NCBI GenBank assembly: GCA_900543885.1
Contig: UQTA01000108.1
Location: 1-5,867, forward strand
DNA from: an uncultured Clostridium sp.
Lineage (GTDB): Bacteria; Bacillota; Clostridia; Lachnospirales; Lachnospiraceae
Direction of reading: 5' to 3'
DNA: 5,867 nucleotides
In this document: one piece after another, positions 1 to 5,867 of the stretch
Numbering within the stretch: position 1 is the stretch's first letter
Layout: the number at the start of each line of letters is the position of its first letter
The notes under the pieces: model-generated
The model's database searches: none
What the model was told of the DNA's origin: nothing
The model's input: only the letters and a program-made list of their open reading frames with translations
Position numbers and translations under genes: made by a program

Positions 1-81
1 GAGTAAGAAAGGGCCTGTTCTGGTGTATGGAGTGTTTCCAACCATTTGCTGGGATAAATTTGAAAGGAATGAGAAATATAC
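1..81 (+). other. Upstream spacer and ribosome binding site of fmt
   Basis: No convincing gene lies in this stretch. The first six bases read GAG TAA in frame 1, which could be the last codon and stop of an upstream gene. In clostridia that gene is often def (peptide deformylase), but one codon cannot prove it. A purine-rich stretch at 64-73 (AAAGGAATGAG) is the likely ribosome binding site of fmt; its GAG lies 8 bases before the ATG. I see no clear promoter, which fits fmt being inside an operon that starts outside the window. Confidence 0.4.
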
Positions 82-1026
82 ATGCGTATTGTATTTATGG
101 GAACGCCGGATTTTTCTGTACCGGCATTAAAAGCCATTGTAGAAGCGGGACATGAGGTGACAGCTGTTGTGACTCAGCCGGATAAGCCAAAGGGCAGAGG
201 AAAAGATGTCCAGATGACTCCGGTAAAGATCCAGGCGTTAGAATATGGCATCCCGGTGTATCAGCCAGTAAAAGTTAAAACACCGGAATTTGTAGAAGTA
301 TTAAAAAAAGAAGCTCCGGATGTTATTGTTGTTATTGCCTTTGGACAGATCTTATCCAAAGAGATCCTGGATCTTCCAAAATATGGCTGTGTGAACATCC
401 ATGCATCCCTTCTTCCAAAGTATCGGGGTGCAGCACCGATCCAGTGGGCTGTGATCGACGGTGAAAAAGAAACGGGAGTTACCACTATGATGATGGATGT
501 GGGACTGGATACAGGTGATATCTTAGAAACAAAGGTGATCCCGTTAGATCCGAAGGAGACCAGTGGCAGTTTATTTGAAAAATTAAGCGAAGCAGGCGGT
601 CCGCTGATCCTGTCAACTTTGGAAAAGCTGGAAAAGGGAACCATTACAAGGACACCTCAGGGGGAAGAAGGCACCTGTTATGCAAAGATGCTCACTAAGA
701 CATTAGGGGAGATCAACTGGACGATGTCAGCGGCGGCGATCGAACGTCTGATCCGCGGTTTAAATCCATGGCCAAGTGCTTATACTTTTTATAATGGAAA
801 GACTTTAAAACTCTGGGAAGCAGATGTTTTAGAGGAGGCAGTCCCAGCAGGAGCAGTCCCAGGACAGGTTCTTCAGGCAGACAAACACGGTCTTACTGTT
901 GCAACAGGAGAGGGAATCTTAAAGATCAATGAGCTTCAGTTAGAAGGAAAGAAACGTATGCCGGCAGATGCTTTGCTGCGCGGCTTTACCATTACACCAG
1001 GAGAAATCCTGGGAGAAAGAGAGTGA
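82..1026 (+). CDS. fmt: Methionyl-tRNA formyltransferase
   Basis: This cytoplasmic enzyme transfers a formyl group from 10-formyltetrahydrofolate to Met-tRNA(fMet), making the initiator tRNA of bacterial translation. The 314-residue length is normal for the family. The N-terminal formyltransferase domain covers about residues 1-205. It opens with MRIVFMGTPDFSVPAL, carries the signature SLLPKYRG (109-116), and has the catalytic triad expected from family knowledge: N105 and H107 in NIHAS, and D143 in GLDTGD. The C-terminal OB-like tRNA-binding domain follows (about 210-314) and includes INWTMSAAAIERLIRGLNPWP. The ATG matches the usual family start exactly. The stop is only 4 bases before the next start, and the end of this gene supplies the purine-rich ribosome binding site of that gene, so the two are surely cotranscribed. 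Nothing looks broken. Confidence 0.97.
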   Translation: MRIVFMGTPDFSVPALKAIVEAGHEVTAVVTQPDKPKGRGKDVQMTPVKIQALEYGIPVYQPVKVKTPEFVEVLKKEAPDVIVVIAFGQILSKEILDLPKYGCVNIHASLLPKYRGAAPIQWAVIDGEKETGVTTMMMDVGLDTGDILETKVIPLDPKETSGSLFEKLSEAGGPLILSTLEKLEKGTITRTPQGEEGTCYAKMLTKTLGEINWTMSAAAIERLIRGLNPWPSAYTFYNGKTLKLWEADVLEEAVPAGAVPGQVLQADKHGLTVATGEGILKINELQLEGKKRMPADALLRGFTITPGEILGERE

Positions 1027-1030
1027 TCAT

Positions 1031-1738
1031 ATGTACGGCTACATGCCAATGTATTATTTTGACCCAACTTATATTCTGATCCTGATCGGTGTGCTCCTGT
1101 CAATGGGAGCATCTGCAAAACTGAACGCCACCTATGGCCGTTATTCCCGTGTGGCCAGCCGCTGCGGTATGACAGGCGCACAGGCGGCTTTGCGTATTTT
1201 ACAGTCTCAGGGAATTTATGACGTAACTGTGCGCCATGTATCAGGAAAACTGACGGATCATTATGATCCAAGAAGCAAGACGGTAAATCTGTCTGATACG
1301 GTTTATGGATCTACTTCCATTGCAGCCATTGGCGTAGCTGCCCATGAGTGTGGTCATGCAATCCAGGATGCGAGAGATTATGTGCCCTTAAGACTGCGTG
1401 CAGCCTTAGTGCCGGCAGCTAATTTCGGTTCCCAGATTTCATGGATCCTGATCATTCTTGGTATTGTTTTAGGAGGAACCGGTCTTATTAACCTGGGGAT
1501 CCTTATGTTTTCACTGGCTGTTTTGTTCCAGATCGTTACATTGCCGGTGGAGTACAATGCTTCACACCGTGCAGTGGCACTCCTTGATTCCATTGGTATT
1601 TTACAGGGCCAGGAAGTAGGACAGACCAGACAGGTATTAAATGCAGCGGCGCTGACCTATGTAGCCGCAGCTGCAGCATCTTTACTGCAGCTTTTAAGAC
1701 TTCTGCTCTTGTTTGGAAACAGACGCAGAAATGACTAG
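1031..1738 (+). CDS. yugP: YugP-family membrane zinc metallopeptidase
   Basis: This 235-residue protein belongs to the YugP / Zn_peptidase_2 family of membrane neutral zinc peptidases; the physiological substrate is not known to me. The zinc site is visible as HECGH (residues 105-109), with E174 in PVEYNASHRA as the probable third ligand. Hydrophobic segments lie at about 11-29, 136-150 and 153-172, with an Ala/Leu-rich one at about 206-228, so the protein should be integral to the membrane. I chose the ATG at 1031 because it follows GGAGAAAGAGAG at the end of fmt at good spacing and gives the expected start, MYGYMPMYYFDP. The frame is open back to an ATG at 968, but that would add 21 residues wholly inside fmt. 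It lies between fmt and rsmB with gaps of 4 and 15 bases, an arrangement I recall from many clostridia; a functional tie to translation is not shown. Confidence 0.93.
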   Translation: MYGYMPMYYFDPTYILILIGVLLSMGASAKLNATYGRYSRVASRCGMTGAQAALRILQSQGIYDVTVRHVSGKLTDHYDPRSKTVNLSDTVYGSTSIAAIGVAAHECGHAIQDARDYVPLRLRAALVPAANFGSQISWILIILGIVLGGTGLINLGILMFSLAVLFQIVTLPVEYNASHRAVALLDSIGILQGQEVGQTRQVLNAAALTYVAAAAASLLQLLRLLLLFGNRRRND

Positions 1739-1753
1739 AAAGGGGAACTATGT

Positions 1754-3139
1754 ATGGCAAAAGCCATAGACAGAGGCCTGGAAAACCGGGAGATCGTACT
1801 GGGTATCCTGACGGAAGTGCTGGATAAGGGGAATTTTGTCCATCTGATATTGAATCAGGCATTGAGCAAATATCAGTATCTGGAAAAACCCGACCGGGCA
1901 TTTATCACCAGAGTGACAGAAGGAACCTTGGAATATCTGCTTCAGATCGACTTTATCATAAATAGTTATTCAAAAACAAAAACAGAAAAAATGAAACCGC
2001 TTATCCGCAATATCCTGCGGATGAGCGTCTACCAGCTCCTTTACATGGACCGTGTGCCGGACAGTGCTGTTTGCAATGAGGCAGTGAAACTGGCGATACA
2101 CCACCATTTTCAGGGGCTGAAAGGCTTTGTAAACGGAGTTTTGCGCACCATTGCAAGAAACAAGGAAAATCTGGATCTTTCAAAGCCTTATCTGCGCTAC
2201 AGTCTTCCAGAATGGATGTATTCTATGTGGGAAAAGGACTGGGGAAAGGAAAATGCCGAAACCATCGCAGCTTCTTTTTTAAGAGAACGTCCTGTATGGG
2301 TACGCTGCAACCTGAATCTTGCCTCAAAAGAAGAAATCTTTGACTCATTAAGATCCCAGCAGGCAGTGGCGAAAACCGTAGACGGTTTTGATGCTATGCT
2401 TGCTTTATCCGGTTATGACTATCTGGAAAGCCTTGATGCTTTTAAAAAAGGATGGATCCAGGTACAGGATATCAGTTCCGCTCTGGTAGGGGAACTGGCT
2501 GATCCAAAGAAAGACAGTTATATTATAGATGTATGTGCAGCGCCTGGAGGAAAGAGCCTTCACCTTGCAGATAAGATGAAAGGAACCGGCTGTGTGGAAG
2601 CCAGAGATCTTACATACCAGAAGGTGGCGCTGATCGAAGAAAATGCCAGCCGTATGGGCGCGTTAAATGTAAAAGCAGTTCAGTGGGATGCAACGGAATT
2701 TGACCCGGAAAGTGAAAATAAGGCAGATCTTGTGATCGCTGACCTGCCATGTTCCGGACTGGGGATCATTGGAAGAAAACCAGATATTAAATACCATACC
2801 ACAGAAGAAAATTTAAAGGAGCTGGCAAAGCTGCAAAGAGAGATTCTTTCTGTTGTATGGAAATATGTAAAACCAGGCGGGCGCCTGATCTACAGCACCT
2901 GCACCATCAATAAAGAAGAAAATACAGAAAATGCCCGCTGGATCGCAGAAAATCTGCCCTTTAAGCCGGAAGATCTGACAGAAGCATTCCCATTAAAGGG
3001 GGAAAAGTTTGAAAGTTTAAAGAAAAGCGCATATCCTGGCGCTGATCTGAAAAAAGGACAGATCCAGATCCTTCCCGGCATTTATCCTTTTGAAGATTTT
3101 GATGGCTTTTTCATCAGTGTTTTCAAGAGAGAAGCATAG
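1754..3139 (+). CDS. rsmB: 16S rRNA (cytosine-967-C5)-methyltransferase RsmB
   Basis: RsmB (also called Sun) makes m5C967 in 16S rRNA (E. coli numbering) using S-adenosylmethionine. The 461-residue length is typical. An N-terminal NusB-like RNA-binding domain covers about residues 8-138, including the conserved VPDSAVCNEAVKLA and GFVNGVLR. The Rossmann-like methyltransferase domain follows, with WIQVQDISSALV at its entry and the SAM-binding loop CAAPGGKS at 261-268. The catalytic cysteine pair of RNA m5C methyltransferases is intact: C333 in DLPCSGLG and C383 in YSTCTINKEEN. The protein ends in the usual DGFFISVFKR motif. The ATG at 1754 is preceded by AGGGGAA (1741-1747); an ATG four bases earlier is in another frame. 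It lies 15 bases after the peptidase gene and 14 before rlmN, and looks complete and functional. Confidence 0.97.
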   Translation: MAKAIDRGLENREIVLGILTEVLDKGNFVHLILNQALSKYQYLEKPDRAFITRVTEGTLEYLLQIDFIINSYSKTKTEKMKPLIRNILRMSVYQLLYMDRVPDSAVCNEAVKLAIHHHFQGLKGFVNGVLRTIARNKENLDLSKPYLRYSLPEWMYSMWEKDWGKENAETIAASFLRERPVWVRCNLNLASKEEIFDSLRSQQAVAKTVDGFDAMLALSGYDYLESLDAFKKGWIQVQDISSALVGELADPKKDSYIIDVCAAPGGKSLHLADKMKGTGCVEARDLTYQKVALIEENASRMGALNVKAVQWDATEFDPESENKADLVIADLPCSGLGIIGRKPDIKYHTTEENLKELAKLQREILSVVWKYVKPGGRLIYSTCTINKEENTENARWIAENLPFKPEDLTEAFPLKGEKFESLKKSAYPGADLKKGQIQILPGIYPFEDFDGFFISVFKREA

Positions 3140-3153
3140 GAGTATTCACATAT

Positions 3154-3738
3154 ATGTTAGACCTGATTGATACAAAAGGTAAAAAAGATATAAAATCTAT
3201 GACGCTGGAAGAGGTGACAGCGGAGATGACAGCCCTGGGGGAGAAATCTTTCAGGGCAAAGCAGCTTTATGACTGGCTCCACGTAAAGCTGGCGGAAAGC
3301 TTTGATGATATGAGTACACTGTCTAAAGACCTGCGCCAGAAATTAAAAGATCATTACAGCCTTACAGCTTTGCAGGTAGCAGGAGAGCGTATTTCTGCCA
3401 TTGACGGCACCAGAAAATACCTGTTTCGTTTAGAGGACGGCAATGTGATCGAAAGCGTATGGATGCAGTACCACCATGGAACTTCGGTATGTATTTCTTC
3501 CCAGGTAGGCTGCCGTATGGGCTGCCGATTCTGCGCCTCTACACTGGATGGAACGGAGCGCACTCTGCGGCCTTCAGAGATGCTTGACCAGATCTACCGT
3601 ATTCAGACGATTAACGGAGAACGTGTTTACAACATCGTCATTATGGGCTGGAACTACAATCGTAACCTTAGGATAATAAGGAAGTTCCTCCTTATCAACC
3701 TTAAAATCACTATGTTTCAACCAAAAATGAACAGCTGA
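3154..3738 (+). pseudogene. rlmN: RlmN N-terminal half, truncated by a foreign junction
   Basis: RlmN is a radical-SAM enzyme that makes 2-methyladenosine at A2503 of 23S rRNA and A37 of some tRNAs. Residues 1-165 are good family sequence: an N-terminal helical domain (SFRAKQLYDWLH), the ESVWMQY stretch with the conserved Glu (E100), and the radical-SAM cluster motif CRMGCRFC with C120, C124 and C127. Family homology ends at VYNIVIMG (codon ending at 3648). The next residues should be xGEP, part of the SAM-binding site, but the frame runs into 29 unrelated residues and stops at 3738. The distal half is absent, including the C-terminal catalytic cysteine, so the product cannot be active. The full protein is normally about 350 residues. 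The start follows AGGAG (3138-3142), which overlaps the rsmB stop. The break coincides with a shift in base composition and gene orientation, so it is probably an artefact and not decay. Confidence 0.93.
3640..3649. other. Chimeric junction 1: rlmN joined to antisense glycosyltransferase
   Basis: Read on the + strand, 3640-3648 codes Ile-Met-Gly of RlmN. Read on the - strand, the same bases code Ala-His-Asn of a glycosyltransferase PAHN motif. Both families are conserved up to this block and both lose homology on leaving it, so about nine bases are shared microhomology at the crossover. If the glycosyltransferase really has D-V-V after its next acidic residue, the shared block could reach down to about 3631. 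Base composition and coding strand both change here. I see no transposon end, target duplication or att-like repeat. Confidence 0.85.
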
Positions 3739-3816
3739 TACCAGAATAACAACACCCCAAATTAAGGAAATCCAGATGGATATTAGGGTGAAAATCATTA
3801 AAAACTGACTAACCAT
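3640..3816 (-). CDS. Family 2 membrane glycosyltransferase, N-terminal fragment
   Basis: This is the first 59 residues of a processive-type GT2 glycosyltransferase. A membrane segment at about residues 5-30 is followed by a charged linker and then by YYPKVTIVVPAHN, the first beta strand and nucleotide-sugar-binding motif of the GT-A fold. The frame stays open to 3574, but residues beyond 59 are antisense rlmN and not part of the gene. The missing part would hold the DxD and QxxRW motifs and further membrane spans, so the sugar and polymer cannot be named. The layout recalls PNAG synthases (IcaA/PgaC) and other exopolysaccharide synthases; that is an analogy only. The start overlaps the end of the small membrane-protein gene by 8 bases, implying translational coupling. 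The AT-rich composition agrees with the neighbouring ppc fragment, so streptococcal origin is likely but inferred. Confidence 0.75.
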
Positions 3817-3949
3817 GTTTCACCGCCTTGAAATTATGAGAAACACGTTCATATATTACTGTATAAACAGTAAACAAAACAATGAAAGCAATCGCAAAAA
3901 TAAGGCTAATACATAAAGCAAATACAAAAAACAAGTTTGTGATAGTCAT
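3809..3949 (-). CDS. 46-residue single-span membrane protein, coupled to the glycosyltransferase
   Basis: This short gene is strongly supported by context. A near-ideal ribosome binding site (AGGGGGAAG, 3960-3952) directly precedes the ATG at 3949, and the TAG at 3811-3809 overlaps the glycosyltransferase start within ATGGTTAG. The protein begins MTITNLFFVFALCISL and is hydrophobic and aromatic-rich to about residue 33. It ends in a short basic tail (ERVSHNFKAVKHG), so it should be a single-pass membrane protein with no cleavable signal or lipobox. I do not recognise a family. Because it is cotranscribed and coupled with a membrane GT2 enzyme, an accessory subunit role is a reasonable guess, in the way small IcaD/PgaD-type partners serve PNAG synthases, though those have two spans and I see no sequence likeness. 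It is only 9 bases after the stop of the preceding gene. Confidence 0.72.
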   Translation of the reverse strand: MTITNLFFVFALCISLIFAIAFIVLFTVYTVIYERVSHNFKAVKHG

Positions 3950-3958
3950 AACTTCCCC

Positions 3959-4009
3959 CTAATACTCAACAATAATATCCGTTTCTAACTGACGGTTTAA
4001 ATTACTCAT
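3959..4009 (-). CDS. C-terminal 16 codons of an unidentified gene upstream of the small membrane protein
   Basis: The last 16 codons before the TAG at 3961-3959 read MSNLNRQLETDIIVEY. They do not fit PEP carboxylase, which at this point should continue for more than 450 further residues. The stop sits against the ribosome binding site of the small membrane-protein gene, so this is most simply the natural end of the gene that precedes it in the glycosyltransferase operon. Too little remains to identify the family. The ATG at 4009 is fortuitous or internal; I see no ribosome binding site for it. Confidence 0.6.
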   Translation of the reverse strand: MSNLNRQLETDIIVEY

Positions 4010-4012
4010 TAA
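4007..4012. other. Chimeric junction 2: ppc codon 466 joined to the end of another gene
   Basis: On the - strand, PEP carboxylase sequence is good through NYSEL (the Leu codon is 4012-4010). From the following ATG codon (4009-4007) the sequence no longer fits the family and soon reaches a stop. Both sides are AT-rich and on the same strand, so there is no composition step as at junction 1. The exact base and any microhomology cannot be fixed without the two parental sequences. Confidence 0.75.
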
Positions 4013-5404
4013 TTCACTATAGTTATCAACAATATTTGCAGATTTAAGCAACTCTGCTACACATGCTTCATGAACACTTGAATCTTGACGCATATCGATT
4101 GTAGCAAGATAGAAACCAAAGACTTCTACAGCTTGAAGAAGCTCTTCGAAATCACCTGAAATCAAGACAGCATCGTCGTTTTCAAGAAGTGAATTTTTGA
4201 TTGCCAAAAGATCATCATGGAAGTCATCTGCTGTTTCGTAGAATTCTGTTGTTTGTTGTGAGACAGCTTGAAGACTTTGGCTGAGACGTTGTTGCACGTA
4301 ATCAGCTACTACTTCACCCGTTGAAGCTGAGCCTAGACGAACATTTTCAGAAAGACGTTTAGCAACTCTTTCCTTGCTAAAGTTTCCTTCTTTAAAGAAA
4401 AGAAGTGTTTGAATCAACTTAGACTGGATGTAACTGAAAGCACGACGGTAAGGTTCATTTTCACGATAAACAGATGTATCTGGAGAATGTTTCGCCATCT
4501 CTGCTACTGTATCTGAAACCTCAGTCAAGCGTGATGAGAGGGAGAATGAACGGTAAAGATTATCAACTTTTTCGATATAGTAGTTGAGGATAACTTCACT
4601 TTGCAATGTTGCAGAAAGTTTAAGAGTTTCTGCTGTTACAAATGGGTTCCCGTCACGGTCACCACCAATCCACATACCCATAGTAATAGGTGTTGGATTG
4701 TCAAGTTCAATACCTTTTTCAACCGCTAAACGTTTGAATTCATGCGATAAGTTTGTAATCGCCTTAATCAATGAGGAGTTGTAATACTCCATAACGTTAG
4801 TGATTTCATTTTTAACCTTAAGTTTTTTCTCACGAATGATATCTGTTTGCATCATAATTTCTACATAACGACGCAAATCCGCATACCATTTATCCTTGTT
4901 AATAAGACCAGCCTTAACGTCACGATGCTTACGGAGAAGTTCGTGAATGTGGTTAGTCAATTCAAGCATAGTTTTACGTTGAACCTGAGTTGGGTGAGCT
5001 GTCAAAACTGGCACGACATTGACATGTTCAAGAATGTCACGTGCATTATCACTTTCAGCGACAACATCAAAGGTTTCAGACAACTTACCTAGATAAGATT
5101 CATCAATATTGTTCTTGTGGTTGACTTCATAAGCCAAATCCACGTCTTCAGAGATATTAATCAAAAGAGGTAACAAAGAGAAATAACGTGATGCAACGAC
5201 CATATCGTCATTTGTCATTTCTGAAATGACTTGTGTTAGAGCCACATAGTCACCTTCATCATAAAGTTCAACCAAATGTCGGATTGTTGTGAGACCTTGC
5301 TCTCCAGCCATGCCTCGTGTTGCATCATCCAACAATTCTTTCAAGATACCAACTTCTTCAGAGATGATTTCCTGGTTGTTACTGCTTTCCAATTTGTTAA
5401 AAGC

Positions 5405-5420
5405 CAAACCGTATTCTCCT
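5405..5420 (-). promoter_or_regulatory. ppc: Ribosome binding site and TTG start of ppc
   Basis: AGGAG (5420-5416) is followed by 8 bases and then TTG GCT TTT AAC, giving fMet-Ala-Phe-Asn. No ATG or GTG in this frame lies between the Shine-Dalgarno sequence and this codon. TTG is a weaker initiator in Firmicutes and probably tempers expression. Confidence 0.8.
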
Positions 5421-5441
5421 TACTTTATGTAGTACCCTTTT

Positions 5442-5469
5442 ATCATATCACTTTTAAAACAAAAGTAAA
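5442..5469 (-). promoter_or_regulatory. ppc: Probable sigma-A promoter of ppc with extended -10
   Basis: On the - strand, TTTACT (5469-5464) can act as a -35 box. After a 16-base spacer comes TATGAT (5447-5442), five of six matches to the consensus -10. TG stands one base upstream (5450-5449), forming an extended -10 (TGATATGAT). Transcription should start near 5435, about 28 bases before the TTG. The region further upstream is AT-rich. I see no clear CcpA, CodY or ArgR operator. Confidence 0.7.
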
Positions 5470-5550
5470 CTATTTTCCTTTAAATCGTCAGTTATTTTGC
5501 AATTTTCCGACTTTTTCAAACAAATTTTCAAGGCTATTTCCGAACTTTAT

Positions 5551-5580
5551 AAAAAAGACTCTGAAACAGAGTTCAGAATC
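5551..5580 (-). terminator. Rho-independent terminator of the DUF4430 gene
   Basis: In the - strand transcript, GAUUCUGAA (5580-5572) pairs with UUCAGAGUC (5565-5557) around a six-base loop, giving nine pairs with one G-U wobble, and six U follow (5556-5551). A shorter alternative is ACTCTG/CAGAGT with a three-base loop. The hairpin begins right after the TAA at 5583-5581. The wobble pairs only in the - strand RNA (it is a C-A mismatch on +), and the U tract is also on that side, so the terminator works for this gene and insulates ppc from it. Confidence 0.85.
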
Positions 5581-5867
5581 TTAATTATACTTTTCTTGAT
5601 AGAATTTGATTTCATCGCCATCTTCAACCTTAAGTTGGTTGGCTGCTTTTTCACCAAGTTTCCCATTGACATCAAACATCCAATAAATGCCCTTATCTTT
5701 ATCTTGAGAAATACCATCAATCTCAGTGATGAAGCCATCGTTTTCTTGAACAGAATATACTTCTTCCAAGACATCAAGTACTGTATCCCCTTTTTGGATT
5801 TCTACTGATTTTTTCTTACTTTCCTTTTCTGTTTTCAAAATCAAAGTCACCTGACCTTGAACCTTAG
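5581..5867 (-). CDS. DUF4430 domain protein, probably a lipoprotein, N-terminus outside the window
   Basis: The frame runs open from the window edge to the TAA at 5583-5581 and shows 94 residues. The GTG at 5850 is an internal Val codon (KVQGQVTLILKTEKES), not a likely start. The visible part is a DUF4430 (transcobalamin-C-terminal-like) domain: a beta strand VTLILKTE, a lysine-rich stretch, GDTVLDVLEEVYSV, the typical core GIYWMFDVNGK, and the closing VEDGDEIKFYQEKYN. Proteins of this kind in streptococci are usually small secreted lipoproteins with a signal peptide and lipobox. Those would lie beyond the window, so that is inference. Some DUF4430 proteins occur next to ECF-type vitamin transporter genes; whether this one does cannot be seen. 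It has its own terminator and is separated from ppc by 173 bases. Confidence 0.8.
   Translation of the reverse strand, partial: KVQGQVTLILKTEKESKKKSVEIQKGDTVLDVLEEVYSVQENDGFITEIDGISQDKDKGIYWMFDVNGKLGEKAANQLKVEDGDEIKFYQEKYN

Larger units (their letters stand above)
3959..5407 (-). pseudogene. ppc: Phosphoenolpyruvate carboxylase, N-terminal half fused to a foreign tail
   Basis: PEP carboxylase makes oxaloacetate from PEP and bicarbonate; in streptococci it mainly supports aspartate synthesis. The frame codes 482 residues, of which 1-466 are PEP carboxylase. Visible motifs are TAHPTQVQRK with catalytic H138, the GGDRDGNPFVT block (248-258), and DMRQDSSVHE (438-446). Homology ends after VDNYSEL, and the last 16 residues belong to another gene. 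Streptococcal enzymes are about 940 residues long. The missing half holds the mobile glycine loop (GRGGxxGRGGGP), later catalytic Arg/Lys residues and the aspartate-binding C-terminus, so this product would be inactive. The start is a TTG, placed by AGGAG eight bases upstream and by the familiar N-terminus MAFNKLESS; no in-frame ATG lies nearby upstream. It has its own promoter behind the terminator of the preceding gene. Confidence 0.92.

Noticed and set aside
1..6. End of def (peptide deformylase)
   Set aside because: GAG TAA in frame 1 fits an upstream gene end, and def is a common neighbour of fmt, but a single codon is not evidence enough to annotate it.
261..644. Minus-strand frames inside fmt, yugP, rsmB and rlmN, including this 127-codon one
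   Set aside because: They are shadows of strongly conserved + strand genes, without ribosome binding sites or recognisable protein sequence.
968..1030. An earlier ATG start for the YugP-type peptidase
   Set aside because: It would add 21 residues entirely overlapping fmt, without family support, while the ATG at 1031 has a good ribosome binding site.
1750..1752. ATG just before rsmB as its start
   Set aside because: It is in a different frame; the ATG at 1754 opens the RsmB frame at better spacing from AGGGGAA.
3574..3639. Continuation of the glycosyltransferase frame beyond the PAHN motif
   Set aside because: These bases are good rlmN coding sequence on the other strand, and the translated residues do not resemble the GT2 fold.
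3640..3738. The 29-residue extension of RlmN as a natural variant or fusion domain
   Set aside because: These codons are antisense to a recognisable glycosyltransferase N-terminus and replace the essential GEP motif, so they are read-through across a join.
5547..5777. Alternative minus-strand frame of 76 codons
   Set aside because: It overlaps the DUF4430 gene out of frame and passes through its terminator; the translated sequence resembles nothing I know.
5276..5808. Plus-strand frames across the ppc start, its promoter and the DUF4430 gene
   Set aside because: They run antisense to identified genes and through a promoter and terminator, with no ribosome binding site or family resemblance.
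5848..5850. GTG as the start of the DUF4430 protein
   Set aside because: The frame is open upstream to the window edge, no ribosome binding site precedes it, and it would remove the expected signal peptide; it is an internal valine codon.
1..5867. Horizontal transfer of a streptococcal island into a clostridial genome
   Set aside because: No integrase, transposase, inverted or direct repeat or tRNA is visible, and both sides of each break are mid-gene in conserved housekeeping or core genes. An artefact explains this more simply, though reads would be needed to settle it.

Overview
The window looks like a chimera of at least three pieces from two kinds of Firmicutes, not one natural locus. 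Positions 1 to about 3648 are mid-GC DNA, roughly half G+C in the lines I counted. All genes there lie on the + strand: fmt, a YugP-type membrane zinc peptidase, rsmB and the first half of rlmN. This tight translation/ribosome-modification operon and its protein sequences suggest a gut clostridium, most likely Lachnospiraceae.

From about 3649 to the end the DNA is clearly more AT-rich, in the 30s percent G+C or lower, and every gene is on the - strand. The protein sequences look streptococcal; the PEP carboxylase resembles the salivarius/thermophilus group as I remember it. Read in the - direction, the order is: the C-terminal part of a DUF4430 protein cut by the window edge (5867-5581), its hairpin terminator, a promoter, ppc from a TTG start (5407) to codon 466 (about 4010), then an abrupt switch into the last 16 codons of an unrelated gene (4009-3959). 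After that come a 46-residue single-span membrane protein (3949-3809) and the first 59 residues of a family 2 membrane glycosyltransferase (3816-3640), overlapping by 8 bases.

There are two breakpoints. At about 3640-3649, RlmN stops one residue before its GEP motif and the antisense glycosyltransferase stops in its PAHN motif; both families can account for the same nine bases. At about 4007-4012, ppc stops halfway and continues in frame into a foreign tail. Both joins cut conserved genes in mid-domain, and there is no integrase, transposase, att site or tRNA. I read them as amplification or assembly artefacts. A real rearrangement cannot be excluded without reads.

No new defence or mobile system is visible. 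The most interesting natural biology is the tiny membrane protein translationally coupled to a glycosyltransferase, too short for ordinary gene callers. In the left piece, Fmt formylates initiator tRNA, RsmB methylates 16S rRNA and RlmN methylates 23S rRNA and tRNA. In the right piece, PEP carboxylase would feed oxaloacetate to aspartate synthesis if it were intact. No stretch over 300 bases lacks a gene.
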